Shown here piece by piece: positions 44,297 to 53,616 of a stretch of DNA of 64,000 nucleotides (positions are counted from its first letter, which is position 1; each line of letters begins with the position of its first letter). The notes under the pieces are model-generated. The model saw only the letters and a program-made list of their open reading frames with translations. It made no database searches and was not told the DNA's origin. Source of the stretch: Flavobacterium taihuense (GTDB taxonomy: Bacteria > Bacteroidota > Bacteroidia > Flavobacteriales > Flavobacteriaceae); the NCBI RefSeq assembly GCF_019351435.1, contig NZ_JAHWYN010000001.1, positions 373,894 through 437,893 of the forward strand. The letters run 5' to 3'. A program made the translations under genes and the position numbers.

Positions 44297-45889
44297 TTAT
44301 TCCTCAAATAGCATCGTTGCCAACCGATCGTCTCTTTGGTACACATCGTCATAAAAATGAATAACACCCTCGTTATCCACCCAAGCCGTAAAATAACCGA
44401 TGTAAACGGGGATTTTGTTCTTGAGCGTGTACCAGGATTCTTTCCCTTTATGCATGGCGGCATCAATCTTTTCGGGAGTCCAGTTTTTATCGTCTTTTAG
44501 GATTTCGTTTGCGAGTTCTACGGGTTTGGCCACTCGTATGCAACCGTGGCTAAAAGCTCTTTTCTCTTCGTTAAATAAATTTTTGGAAGGGGTATCGTGC
44601 AAGTAAATGGAATTGTTGTTGGGAAACAAAAATTTCACTAATCCCAATGAGTTTTTGGGGCCCGGTTTTTGTCTAATGCCCCCATTATACCATTCCATAT
44701 TGTGTTGGGACAGATAGTTTGGGTTTTTGGCTATGCTAGGTTTAATCTCTTTGGCGATTATACTTTTGGGTACATTCCAATACGGACTAAAAACAATATA
44801 GCGCATATCGGCACTAAAAATCACGGTTTTGTTCATGTCTTTTCCTACGACTACGTTTGAGGTCAAAACCGGCTTTCCTTCCTTGAAATAAGTCAATTGA
44901 TAAGATGGAATATTAACCACAATTAGTTCTTTGGCTTTAGCAACATCAACATCGATCCATCGGCAACGTTCCATATTGACGGTAATGGTTTTAATGCGGT
45001 CTTCAATTGGCACATTTAGCGAGGCAATGATTTTTTCGGTAATAATTGGGTTCTCGAGTAGGCCATTACGGTTTTGGTATTTTAAGATTCCTATAGCAAG
45101 AACATCATCGTATATAGCACTTTTGGAGTCGGCCGAAAGGTCTTCAAGAATAAATAACCGTTGTCTGATTTGTGCAATGGTCTGTGATGAATCACCAAGC
45201 TTCAAAGCGGTGGTGCTGGAATCTAATGCTATCGGATTCCAGGAATTGTCTTTTTGTGTTTTTCTGTATTTTTGAAGCACTTCTTTCAACCTATAATATT
45301 GTCCCAGCACTTCTTTCTCATTTTTATCAATCAGAGAAGGATTGGCAATTATGGAATCTAAATAGTTAACATAGGATTTCTTTTTTCGAGGCAAGTGCCA
45401 ACCCAATTCGGCAGTTTTTTTGTCGTCTATCCCTTTTAAAACTTTATGGGTATAAAAAAAATAAAAAGACGTAAGCAACAATTCATCATTGATGGTAGCC
45501 TTTTGGTTTTCGGTTGCATTCTGAAAAAGAGAGTCCAGTTTTTCTTTGTATGGAATGACGGCTTTTATTCCTTCATCTTCCATATTGTTTAATTTATTAT
45601 ATAGTAAATGACTTACTTCCAACAGGCCTTTGGTATCGAACCAAATGTATTGATAATTGCGTTTTCGATAGCATTCGGTTGTCTCTTGTTGGTATTTTTG
45701 AAGTGCTGGATATTTTATAAAAAAAGAGTGCACTAAGGTACTGTCGAATGGTGTCAGACTTTTGACTTTAGTGGAAGCATTGATTGTAATGGGTAATTTT
45801 AAAGAAGCATTATCTTTTTTTTTGCAGGAAAGCATTGAAAGAGAGGAGCAAAAAATAAAGAGGGTAAGTAACACAATAGATTTTCTCAT
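44297..45889 (-). CDS. L,D-transpeptidase (YcbB/LdtD-like)
   Basis: Forms 3-3 crosslinks in peptidoglycan or anchors proteins to it. 530 aa. A lipoprotein-type signal (FIFCSSLSMLSCKKKD) is followed by a scaffold region and a peptidoglycan-binding-like segment (ALKLGDSSQTIAQIRQRL near 220-240). The YkuD domain follows (about 310-480), with catalytic Cys C450 in FSHGCIRVAKPVELA and the His of IYLHDTPS upstream. It stands alone on the minus strand. Confidence 0.92.
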   Translation of the reverse strand: MRKSIVLLTLFIFCSSLSMLSCKKKDNASLKLPITINASTKVKSLTPFDSTLVHSFFIKYPALQKYQQETTECYRKRNYQYIWFDTKGLLEVSHLLYNKLNNMEDEGIKAVIPYKEKLDSLFQNATENQKATINDELLLTSFYFFYTHKVLKGIDDKKTAELGWHLPRKKKSYVNYLDSIIANPSLIDKNEKEVLGQYYRLKEVLQKYRKTQKDNSWNPIALDSSTTALKLGDSSQTIAQIRQRLFILEDLSADSKSAIYDDVLAIGILKYQNRNGLLENPIITEKIIASLNVPIEDRIKTITVNMERCRWIDVDVAKAKELIVVNIPSYQLTYFKEGKPVLTSNVVVGKDMNKTVIFSADMRYIVFSPYWNVPKSIIAKEIKPSIAKNPNYLSQHNMEWYNGGIRQKPGPKNSLGLVKFLFPNNNSIYLHDTPSKNLFNEEKRAFSHGCIRVAKPVELANEILKDDKNWTPEKIDAAMHKGKESWYTLKNKIPVYIGYFTAWVDNEGVIHFYDDVYQRDDRLATMLFEE

Positions 45890-45927
45890 AGAGGGGATGA
45901 ATTAGAGATTACTATTATAAATGTACA

Positions 45928-45969
45928 AAAAAAAGTGCCTTAAAGAAATGAACTTTAAGGCAACTTTTT
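45928..45969 (-). terminator. Terminator of the outer-membrane protein gene at 45995
   Basis: AAGT-GCCTTAAAG and CTTTAAGGC-AACTT pair around a short loop; on the minus strand T8 follows. Confidence 0.8.
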
Positions 45970-45994
45970 GTGTTGATAATAGTGAATGTTTTCT

Positions 45995-46558
45995 CTAAAA
46001 TTGGAAAGCAGCTCCTACTTGAAAAACTTGGCTTTTTCCTTGATCATTGTAGTTAGCATCTTTGAATACGCTATTAAAACTACTAATGAAACGACTATTT
46101 ATGGATAATCCGAATGGCAGATTCAGCGATGCCCCAAATGCCCATGCCGGGTCAAAAGTTTCAAAATCAAAGTCAGGGTCAATAAGTGGATTATTTGGAT
46201 CTGACTTATCATTTATTTTAAAGCCAAACTGTGGCCCTGTTTCAAAACTCAACAATTTAACCACATATACTTTTGCTAATACAGGTACAGTGATATAGTC
46301 AAGCTTGTAGTCTGCTATATCGTTACTGAAACCCTGACTGGAATATTGTATTTCAGGTTGAATAAAAAGCAGACTTTTTACTAAAGGGATTTCTTTGTAA
46401 ATACCTGCGTAATAGCCAGTTTGATTTATTGAATTGGCATAATCACCACTAATAGTCGATAGATTTACCCCAGCTCTAATTCCCATCTTTTGTGCTGAAA
46501 GAGTATTGGATACTAATACCATAAACGCACTTAACAGTAAAATTTTTAATGATCGCAT
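45995..46558 (-). CDS. Outer-membrane beta-barrel protein (PorT-like)
   Basis: 187 aa from MRSLKILLLSAFMVLVSNTLSAQ, a clear signal peptide; upstream codons in the same frame do not fit. The mature protein is built of amphipathic strands (MGIRAGVNLSTISG, NQTGYYAGIYKEIPL, FIQPEIQYSSQG, ITVPVLAKVYVV, FETGPQFGFKI, AWAFGASLNLPFGL) ending VFQVGAAFQF, with a terminal Phe as needed for insertion. It matches the PorT/outer-membrane barrel family common in Bacteroidota. No specific role is evident. Confidence 0.85.
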   Translation of the reverse strand: MRSLKILLLSAFMVLVSNTLSAQKMGIRAGVNLSTISGDYANSINQTGYYAGIYKEIPLVKSLLFIQPEIQYSSQGFSNDIADYKLDYITVPVLAKVYVVKLLSFETGPQFGFKINDKSDPNNPLIDPDFDFETFDPAWAFGASLNLPFGLSINSRFISSFNSVFKDANYNDQGKSQVFQVGAAFQF

Positions 46559-46874
46559 ATTTTTTTGTTTTAGATTAAAAACCCCTAGAGGGCAAGTTGT
46601 TTCAAAAGTACTACAAAATTTAGAATTCCTATTGCTGTAGGTTGTAAAAAGCATTTAATATGGTGTTGAATTTTGTTTAAGAATGTCATGAACCTTTTGC
46701 TTAAAAACTGTAATAAACTGTTAAAACTTTTAAGCTATAACGACCATTTTTGTAATATATTATCTTAACTTTGATACAAGTCGGTTGTTTTATGGATTGT
46801 TCAATCAAACTTTAAAAAAACCAAATTAAGAAAGATTTGTTTTTTTTGCTTGTGCAATATTTTAAATAATTGGT
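46559..46874. other. Gene-free divergent region
   Basis: Lies between the barrel gene and the AsmA gene. It holds TAACTTTG at 46766-46773, a -7 match about 100 bp before the AsmA ATG. Nothing else that I can support. Confidence 0.5.
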
Positions 46875-49337
46875 ATGAAGGAAGTTAAAGAAAAAAAAGA
46901 AAAATTTGTAAATAGCAACAGATTAAAAAAAATCGGAAAGAAGATAGGTTTCTTTTTTATAGGTTTTTTTGTGTTAATACTGGTTTTGTTTATTGGAGTA
47001 CGGATTTATTTTACTCAAAACAAACAAACCATATTGACCGAAATCAATCAAAAAATAAATGATAATATTTCTGGGCATGCCAGTATTGGTGATGTGGGAT
47101 ATAAGTTTTTGATAGGTTTTCCCAATTTTACAGTGGTGTTGAATAAAGTGGAACTAAGAGACAGTCTGTATACCATTCACAAAAGAAGTGTATTGAAGGC
47201 AGAAGAAATTGAAGTACGATTGAACGTGCTGAGTTTATTACATAGAAAAGTGGATATTGAAAAAGTAGTTTTGATTGATACTAAAATTGATTTGTTTAAA
47301 GATAAAAACGGCGTTTCCAATTCGAATATTTTTAAACCAAAACCCAAAACAAATAAGCCAAAAAGCGCAACAGAGACCGAAATCAATGAACTTGATTTTA
47401 AGAATGTAGTTTTTATTTCCCAAAACCTTCAAAGAAATAAATTGTTTCATTTTGAAGTGGCTTCTTTAAAAAGCAAAATAAACTATACCGATGATGGCTT
47501 TCAAACTGATCTTTTTCTTGATGTTTTTGCCAAAAGTATGGCGTTTAATACCAAACATGGGAGTTTTATAAAAGACAAAAGAGTAAAAGGAAAACTAGCG
47601 GTTCATTTCTCTAAAGCAAAAAATAAAATTGACGTGGTTACCGAGGGGCTTGGGATTGGCGATGATGATTTTGATATCGTAGCAAGTTTTGGTTTGGAAA
47701 AACAGCATCCAATAATGAACATCAACATAAAGACCCATATTTTATGGTTAAACGCGGCTCATTTGTTAGATCCACATTTGTTTAAAATCCTAAATCATTT
47801 TAACATCACCAAACCACTTGATGCCCAATGCAGTATTATAGGGGATATGAATGCCGAAGGCGATCCCGAAATTATTGTAGATGCCCAAATAAAAGACAAC
47901 GTATTAGTTTCACCGGACGGTACCGTTACCGACTGTAATTTTACAGGTAGATATATTAATAATTTTAAAAAGGGCTTAGGAAATAATGATATCAATTCTG
48001 CGGTTATTGTTAAAAATTTTAAAGGAATCTATGAAGGAATTCCAATAGCTATTCCAACAGCGGCGATTAATAATTTAGAAAAACCTATTGCAACTGGAGA
48101 CATTCATTCAAAATTTGAAGTGAATAAATTGGGCAATGTTTTTGGGGATGATTTATTTAAATTCACTGGAGGAACCGCCAATGTGGATTTCAAATTCAAT
48201 GTTGATATTGTTGCTTTACGTATTTCAAAACCTCATTTTACAGGGAAAGTGGATATAAAAAATGCAAATATGCTTTATGTTCCAAAAAACCTGACTTTTC
48301 AAACGAATATTCTTCTCGATTTTACGGATGAAGCCTTATTTTTGAGGAATATTAAATACCAAAGGGATAAAAATATTGCTTTTTTGGACGGGAGAATTGA
48401 TAATTTTCTAAATCTGTATTACGATAATCCTGAAAAAATGGTTGCTGTGCTCAATATCAAAAGTCCATTTATGGATGTCAAGAAATTAATGGGGGTTTTG
48501 GCCAGTTCCCAAAAAAAGGTGGAAGTGAAAAAAGTAACAAAGCAAGCGGCTACTAAAAAAAGAATGGCTCTTGTTCAAAAATGCCAAGTGGTCTTGAATT
48601 TGAATTTAGACAAGATGGTGTATTCCAATTTGACAGCCAAAAATGCTAAAATAATTATTACGGCAAATAATCGTCACTTTTTTGTAAAACAAGGGGCAAT
48701 AGAAACCTGTGGCGGAAAAATTACTTTCGATTCTCAATTGATTCCACAGCAAAATATTTTTGACGTAAAAACAAATGTAAATATCGCGACGGTTGATATT
48801 CCTCAATTTTTGACCTCTTTCAAGAATTTTGGCATCAAGTCCTTTCAGCCCCAAAATATAAAAGGGAATCTTTCTGCAAAGGCTGATTTGTCAATAAAAA
48901 TGACCCAAGAAGGCGATTTGGTAGACGAGTCAGCAAAGGGAAGTTTGAGATTTGAAATCAAAAATGGATCATTAAACGATTTTAAGCCTATTCAAAAAGT
49001 AGGTAAATATGCTTTTCCTAATAGAGATTTCAAGCATGTTGTTTTTAACGATTTGTCTGGTAATGCAAATATTAACGGAAGTTTGGTTGATGTTGATTAT
49101 TTCAAAATAAGTTCGAATGTAATAAATGTAGATATAGGAGGGGTTTATTCCTTTAAAAAAGGAACAAAATTAGGCTTGACTATACCACTTAGAAATCCTG
49201 AAGACGATTTGAAAATAAAGGATAAAAAAGAGAGAGAAGCCAAACGATACAAAGGAATAGTATTGCATTTGTTGGTAGTGGACGGAAAAGATGGAGAAAT
49301 GAAAATAAAATTGGGAAGCCTTCCTAAAGAAAAATAA
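46875..49337 (+). CDS. AsmA-family membrane-anchored protein
   Basis: 820 aa. One N-terminal transmembrane helix (about 25-48, GFFFIGFFVLILVLFIGVRIYF) anchors a long periplasmic beta-rich body. DNISGHASIGDVGYKFLIGFPNFTVVLNKVELRD is the AsmA-like entry, and the C-terminal AsmA domain (about 650-800) has AKGSLRFEIKNGSLNDFKP and VNVDIGGVYSF. Such proteins bridge the periplasm in phospholipid or outer-membrane assembly (family knowledge). The next gene starts 7 bp after. Confidence 0.88.
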   Translation: MKEVKEKKEKFVNSNRLKKIGKKIGFFFIGFFVLILVLFIGVRIYFTQNKQTILTEINQKINDNISGHASIGDVGYKFLIGFPNFTVVLNKVELRDSLYTIHKRSVLKAEEIEVRLNVLSLLHRKVDIEKVVLIDTKIDLFKDKNGVSNSNIFKPKPKTNKPKSATETEINELDFKNVVFISQNLQRNKLFHFEVASLKSKINYTDDGFQTDLFLDVFAKSMAFNTKHGSFIKDKRVKGKLAVHFSKAKNKIDVVTEGLGIGDDDFDIVASFGLEKQHPIMNINIKTHILWLNAAHLLDPHLFKILNHFNITKPLDAQCSIIGDMNAEGDPEIIVDAQIKDNVLVSPDGTVTDCNFTGRYINNFKKGLGNNDINSAVIVKNFKGIYEGIPIAIPTAAINNLEKPIATGDIHSKFEVNKLGNVFGDDLFKFTGGTANVDFKFNVDIVALRISKPHFTGKVDIKNANMLYVPKNLTFQTNILLDFTDEALFLRNIKYQRDKNIAFLDGRIDNFLNLYYDNPEKMVAVLNIKSPFMDVKKLMGVLASSQKKVEVKKVTKQAATKKRMALVQKCQVVLNLNLDKMVYSNLTAKNAKIIITANNRHFFVKQGAIETCGGKITFDSQLIPQQNIFDVKTNVNIATVDIPQFLTSFKNFGIKSFQPQNIKGNLSAKADLSIKMTQEGDLVDESAKGSLRFEIKNGSLNDFKPIQKVGKYAFPNRDFKHVVFNDLSGNANINGSLVDVDYFKISSNVINVDIGGVYSFKKGTKLGLTIPLRNPEDDLKIKDKKEREAKRYKGIVLHLLVVDGKDGEMKIKLGSLPKEK

Positions 49338-49344
49338 GAGTTTT

Positions 49345-49851
49345 ATGAAAGTGTTTTTTTTAAGTTTAGCCGCGTTGGCATTGGTTAGTTTTGATTCTTT
49401 ACAGTATAAAGGATCAGACGAGAAAGAACAGGTTAACAGAACGCTTGATGCCTGGCACAAAGCCGCAGGAGAAGCTAAATTCGATGTTTATTTTGGAATG
49501 ATGACCGAAGATGCTATTTTCATTGGAACAGATCCAACGGAGAATTGGGATTTGAAAGCTTTTCAAGCCTTTGCAAAACCCTATTTTGACAGAGGAAAAG
49601 CTTGGAATTTTAAGGCAGTAGAGCGTCATGTTTATTTTGATAAATCAGGAAAATTGGCCTGGTTTGATGAGTTGCTAAATACACAAATGAAGATTTGTAG
49701 AGGTTCGGGAGTGTTAGTGAAAATAGGTAAAGATTGGAAAATTAAGCACTATGTTTTATCTATGACAATCCCAAATGATAATACAAACGAAGTGGTAAAA
49801 ATTATTGCCCCAATTGAAGATGGATTGTTGCAAAAGATGCAATCTAAGTGA
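49345..49851 (+). CDS. SnoaL/NTF2-like exported protein
   Basis: 168 aa. A short signal (FFLSLAALALVSFDSLQ) is followed by an NTF2-like domain: QVNRTLDAWHKAAGEAKFDVYFGMMTEDAIFIGTDPTENW, then HVYFDKSGKLAWFDELLN and GVLVKIGKDWKIKHYVLSM. Many members are enzymes or ligand binders, so no role can be fixed. It lies 7 bp downstream of the AsmA gene and is probably cotranscribed. Confidence 0.87.
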   Translation: MKVFFLSLAALALVSFDSLQYKGSDEKEQVNRTLDAWHKAAGEAKFDVYFGMMTEDAIFIGTDPTENWDLKAFQAFAKPYFDRGKAWNFKAVERHVYFDKSGKLAWFDELLNTQMKICRGSGVLVKIGKDWKIKHYVLSMTIPNDNTNEVVKIIAPIEDGLLQKMQSK

Positions 49852-49900
49852 TAATTTTTGATTTTTTCTATACTTACCCTTTCATTCTTATATAATTCCT

Positions 49901-49908
49901 TAATTTTG
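49901..49908 (+). promoter_or_regulatory. -7 promoter element for trmB
   Basis: TAATTTTG, 19 bp before the GTG start at 49928. Confidence 0.5.
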
Positions 49909-49927
49909 CCGAAATAGCAATTACATC

Positions 49928-50602
49928 GTGGGAAGCAAAAATAAATTAAAAAGATTCAAAGAAAACGAAACATTCAATAATGTTTTTCAACCAACAAGAG
50001 AAGAAGTAGTAGGGGATTTGTTTCCGCTAAGAGGGAAATGGAATTCGGAATTCTTTAAAAATGATAATCCATTAGTTCTCGAATTGGGTTGTGGCAAAGG
50101 AGAATATTCTGTTGGTTTGGCCGAGAGATATCCCAATAAAAACTTCGTAGGTATCGATATCAAAGGGGCACGTTTTTGGCGTGGTGCCAAAACTGCTGTT
50201 GAAACAGGTTTGCATAATGTGGCTTTTATTCGAACACAAATCGAATTGATCAATCATATTTTTGCCGAAAATGAGGTTGATGAAATTTGGATTACTTTCC
50301 CAGATCCTCAAATTAAATACAAAAGAACCAAACACAGAATGACCAATTCGGAATTTCTGCAATTGTATAAAAAAATCTTAAAAAAGGACGGTGTTGTCAA
50401 TCTTAAAACTGACAGCGAATTTATGCATGGATACACTTTAGGATTGTTGCATGGTGAAGGACATGAGGTTTTGTATGCCAATCATAATGTGTATGTAAAT
50501 GAAGGAAGTCCAGAGGAAGTAACTGCTTTTCAGACTTTTTACGAAAAACAATATTTGGAAATTAACAAAGCAATTACGTATATTCGTTTTAAAATTAAAT
50601 AG
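49928..50602 (+). CDS. trmB: tRNA (guanine-N7)-methyltransferase
   Basis: Makes m7G46 in tRNA using S-adenosylmethionine. 224 aa from a GTG start; no ATG in frame fits the N-terminus, and a -7 element lies 19 bp upstream. The SAM-binding motif LELGCGKGEYSVGLAERYP is followed by FVGIDIKGARFWRGA, the catalytic loop WITFPDPQIKYKRTKHRMTN and the C-terminal TAFQTFYEKQYLE. Confidence 0.95.
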   Translation: MGSKNKLKRFKENETFNNVFQPTREEVVGDLFPLRGKWNSEFFKNDNPLVLELGCGKGEYSVGLAERYPNKNFVGIDIKGARFWRGAKTAVETGLHNVAFIRTQIELINHIFAENEVDEIWITFPDPQIKYKRTKHRMTNSEFLQLYKKILKKDGVVNLKTDSEFMHGYTLGLLHGEGHEVLYANHNVYVNEGSPEEVTAFQTFYEKQYLEINKAITYIRFKIK

Positions 50603-50662
50603 TTTTCACTCGCAGTTTTCAGTTATCAATCTGAGACTGTAATCTGAGAATGCAAACAGAAT

Positions 50663-51298
50663 ATGACTCTACTTTTACCCTTTTTTCTTGGATTTATTGT
50701 TGCAGCTGTTGGTATTACACCTCCTGGTTTAATCAACATGACTGCCGCAAAAGTGAGCTTGAAAGATGGAAGAAATGAAGCGATTTCTTTTGCTATTGGT
50801 GCAACTATAATTGTTTTTTTTCAAACCTTTTTGGCATTGTTGTTCGCCAATTTTATCAACAGTCGCCCCGATATTATTAGTAGACTTCAAGAGATTGGGT
50901 TGTTTATATTTATAACGCTAACCATTTATTTTTTTTGGAAAGCCAAAAAGCCAAAACTGCCTAAGTCGGAAACCAAAGTCCGTAGTAAAACCAATCGTTT
51001 TTTTTTAGGAATGTTGCTTTCGGCTTTGAATTTGTTCCCCATTCCCTATTATGTTTTTGTATCCATTACACTTTCCTCCTATGGGTATTTTTATTTTTTG
51101 GAATCCTTTATTTATGCTTTTGTGGCTGGGGTTGTAGCAGGTTCTTTCTTGGTTTTTTATCTCTATATTGTGTATTTCAAAAAGAGAGAATCTAAGTCCT
51201 CTTTTTTGATCAATAATGGAAATTATATTATTGGTTCCATTACGGGATTAGTTTCAATAGTTACATTGTTCAAGCTCATAAAGGGATATTTTGGATAA
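50663..51298 (+). CDS. LysE-family translocator
   Basis: 211 aa integral membrane protein with about six helices: LLLPFFLGFIVAAVGITPPGLINMTAAKVSL at the start carries the LysE signature, then AISFAIGATIIVFFQTFLALLF, FIFITLTIYFFW, FLGMLLSALNLFPIPYYVFV, a helix near 150-175 and a last one ending FKLIKGYF. Family members export amino acids; the substrate is unknown. The alkyltransferase-like gene starts 5 bp after. Confidence 0.85.
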   Translation: MTLLLPFFLGFIVAAVGITPPGLINMTAAKVSLKDGRNEAISFAIGATIIVFFQTFLALLFANFINSRPDIISRLQEIGLFIFITLTIYFFWKAKKPKLPKSETKVRSKTNRFFLGMLLSALNLFPIPYYVFVSITLSSYGYFYFLESFIYAFVAGVVAGSFLVFYLYIVYFKKRESKSSFLINNGNYIIGSITGLVSIVTLFKLIKGYFG

Positions 51299-51303
51299 AA
51301 AAA

Positions 51304-51636
51304 ATGGAAACAAAAAGCGATAATTTTTTTGAAAGAGTTTATGCCATTGCCAGACAAATACCTTATGGAAAAGTCACTTCCTATGGTGCAATTGCTAAAG
51401 TTTTGGGATCTGCAGGTTCTGCCAGAATGGTTGGTTGGGCAATGAATGCAGCACACAATCTTGAAGATGTACCAGCACATCGAGTAGTGAATAGAAATGG
51501 ATTGTTAACAGGAAAGCACCATTTTGACGGCACCAATCTCATGCAGCAATTACTGGAAAGTGAAGGAGTAGTAGTAGTGAATAATCAAATCATGAATTTT
51601 GAGTCTGTTTTTTGGGAACCTGAAATGGAAATTTAA
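51304..51636 (+). CDS. Alkyltransferase-like protein (ATL)
   Basis: 110 aa with the DNA-binding domain of O6-alkylguanine-DNA alkyltransferases: YAIARQIPYGKVTSYGAIAKVLG, SARMVGWAMNAA (with the Arg finger) and VPAHRVVNRNG. The usual active-site PCHRV reads PAHRV, so the acceptor Cys is Ala58 and the protein cannot remove alkyl groups. ATLs bind alkylated bases and hand them to nucleotide excision repair. It is 5 bp after a LysE-type transporter gene. Confidence 0.93.
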   Translation: METKSDNFFERVYAIARQIPYGKVTSYGAIAKVLGSAGSARMVGWAMNAAHNLEDVPAHRVVNRNGLLTGKHHFDGTNLMQQLLESEGVVVVNNQIMNFESVFWEPEMEI

Positions 51637-51776
51637 TTTGGCATTTTTTCTGCTTATAGATATTGTTTTTGAAAGGATTTTATAATTCCCAAAAAGACTG
51701 CAGCAATTATAGAAGTTATTATACAGTACTATCAATAAATCCAATCCAAATGCTTTACATTAAGAACTTAATCCGC

Positions 51777-51784
51777 TATCTTTG
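51777..51784 (+). promoter_or_regulatory. -7 promoter element for the Mrp-NifU genes
   Basis: TATCTTTG, about 125 bp before the ATG at 51911, giving a moderately long leader. Confidence 0.5.
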
Positions 51785-51910
51785 CAATCTAAAATTAGTT
51801 TAAATAAAAACAGTTTATTTTGAACTTTTATGATGAAATCGCCTAATTCAAAACAAGATCAAAAAAGGATAAGGCAGTACATGTTCCAAATAAAAAAATA
51901 GTAATTACTC

Positions 51911-53038
51911 ATGAAATTAGATAGAAAAGATATCCTTAAAGCATTAGAAACAATAACTATTGCTGGTGAAGGTAAAAACATGGTAGAAAGTGGAGCCGTT
52001 GCAAACGTTGTTACTTTTGGAGATGAAGTTGTGGTAGACTTGGTATTGCACACACCGGCAATGCACATCAAAAAAAGAGCCGAGGACGATATCAAAAAAA
52101 CAATTCACGAATTAGTTTCTGCTGACGCAAAAATTAAAGTAAACATAAAAGTAGAGGTTCCTGAAAAGAACGAAATTAAAGGGAAATCAATTCCGGGTAT
52201 AAAAAATATAATTGCTGTAGCCTCTGGAAAAGGGGGTGTTGGGAAATCTACTGTTACTGCAAATTTGGCTGTTACATTGGCCAAAATGGGATTCGCAGTA
52301 GGTGTATTAGATGCAGATATTTATGGTCCATCTATGCCAATTATGTTTGATGTTGAAAATGAAAAACCAATTTCAGTAGAGGTTAATGGAAAATCAAAAA
52401 TGAAGCCGGTAGAGAGTTATGAAATCAAAATACTTTCTATAGGGTTTTTTACTTCACCAAGCCAAGCCGTAATATGGAGAGGTCCAATGGCTTCTAAAGC
52501 ATTGAATCAGATGATTTTTGATGCGGATTGGGGAGAATTAGATTTTATGTTAATTGATTTGCCACCTGGTACAGGAGATATTCATCTTTCGATTATGCAA
52601 TCGTTACCAGTTACTGGTGCGGTAGTAGTTAGTACGCCACAAGCCGTTGCGTTGGCAGATGCCAAAAAAGGAGTTTCGATGTTTTTATCCGAAGCAATAA
52701 ATGTACCGGTTTTGGGAATTATAGAAAATATGGCTTATTTTACACCTGAAGAGTTACCGTCTAATAAATATTATATCTTCGGAAAAGAGGGGGCGAAAGA
52801 TCTTGCACAAGATTTAGGGGTCGCTTTTCTGGGAGAAGTCCCAATTGTGCAGTCCATCCGTGAGGCTGGAGATTACGGCCGTCCGGCAGCATTACAATCG
52901 GGTTCTGTTATTGAAGCTGTCTTTGACGAAATTACTCGTAATGTAGTAACTGAGGTGGTTAATAGAAATGAAAATTTAGAGCCTACCGAAGCAATCAAAA
53001 TTACGACAATGGCTGGTTGTTCGGCGGTTAAGAAATAA
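51911..53038 (+). CDS. apbC: Mrp/ApbC-type iron-sulfur cluster carrier
   Basis: P-loop ATPase that carries Fe-S clusters to target enzymes. 375 aa. The DUF59/MIP18 domain (1-80) ends with HIKKRAEDDIKKTIHE. The deviant Walker A GKGGVGKSTVTANLAVTL (about 104-121) is followed by DADIYGPSMP, DLPPGTGDIHLS and a long C-terminal part. The CXXC that binds the cluster in many Mrp proteins is not seen at the usual place; only one Cys (GCSAVKK) lies at the C-terminus. Next gene is a NifU-type scaffold. Confidence 0.94.
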   Translation: MKLDRKDILKALETITIAGEGKNMVESGAVANVVTFGDEVVVDLVLHTPAMHIKKRAEDDIKKTIHELVSADAKIKVNIKVEVPEKNEIKGKSIPGIKNIIAVASGKGGVGKSTVTANLAVTLAKMGFAVGVLDADIYGPSMPIMFDVENEKPISVEVNGKSKMKPVESYEIKILSIGFFTSPSQAVIWRGPMASKALNQMIFDADWGELDFMLIDLPPGTGDIHLSIMQSLPVTGAVVVSTPQAVALADAKKGVSMFLSEAINVPVLGIIENMAYFTPEELPSNKYYIFGKEGAKDLAQDLGVAFLGEVPIVQSIREAGDYGRPAALQSGSVIEAVFDEITRNVVTEVVNRNENLEPTEAIKITTMAGCSAVKK

Positions 53039-53078
53039 GATTCTTGATCTTTACCTAAAAGATGAAATTTAAAAAGTT

Positions 53079-53318
53079 ATGAAAACAGAAGAACTAACAA
53101 ATAATGTTTTAAAAGCGCTAGACGAAATCAGGCCTTTCTTGAATTCAGACGGAGGTGATATTACACTCATATCTATTGACGAAGGAAAACATGTAAAAGT
53201 ACGCCTCGAAGGAGCTTGTACCAGTTGTAGCGTAAATCAAATGACTTTGAGAGCAGGGGTAGAGACAACTATAAAAAAGTATGCTCCTCAGATAGAGACG
53301 GTTATTAATGTTTTGTAA
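53079..53318 (+). CDS. NifU C-terminal-type Fe-S scaffold protein
   Basis: 79 aa, a stand-alone NifU-CTD. DEIRPFLNSDGGDITLISID and the CxxC in GACTSCSVNQMTLRAGVE (C47 and C50) bind a labile [4Fe-4S] cluster in the family. It starts 40 bp after the Mrp gene, a functional pairing often seen in Bacteroidota, so both probably act in cluster delivery. Confidence 0.95.
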   Translation: MKTEELTNNVLKALDEIRPFLNSDGGDITLISIDEGKHVKVRLEGACTSCSVNQMTLRAGVETTIKKYAPQIETVINVL

Positions 53319-53561
53319 AGACCTTGAGAATAAGAAGTTATTGTCCAGTAGATAGATAGTATTTGTAATGTTTTTTAGTAAATATATATCAAGTAAAACA
53401 TGATAAAAGTCATGATCGCTCTTGTTAAAATCGATACTCGTACTTGTTAAATAGTAATTAAAAAGCATTTTTATAAAGATTATTATTTGTAAATTCTCAA
53501 TAAAACCGCAGTTTTTTTCGTTATACGTAAAAAATGTTGTGAATAATTGAAGTTTATTTCC
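53319..53561. other. Gene-free stretch after the NifU-type gene
   Basis: AT-rich, no reading frame of quality. The promoter of the next gene begins at its right end. Confidence 0.4.
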
Positions 53562-53591
53562 TTTGAAAATTCAAATAAAAATTTAAATTTG
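53562..53591 (+). promoter_or_regulatory. Promoter for the 157-aa exported protein
   Basis: TTTG at 53562-53565 and TAAATTTG at 53584-53591, 18-bp spacer, 25 bp before the ATG at 53617. Confidence 0.6.
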
Positions 53592-53616
53592 TGGCACTAA
53601 CCTACAAACTTGAATT

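Noticed and set aside
51830..51901. 23-codon frame in the Mrp leader
   Set aside because: Too short and without features; could be a leader peptide but nothing supports it.
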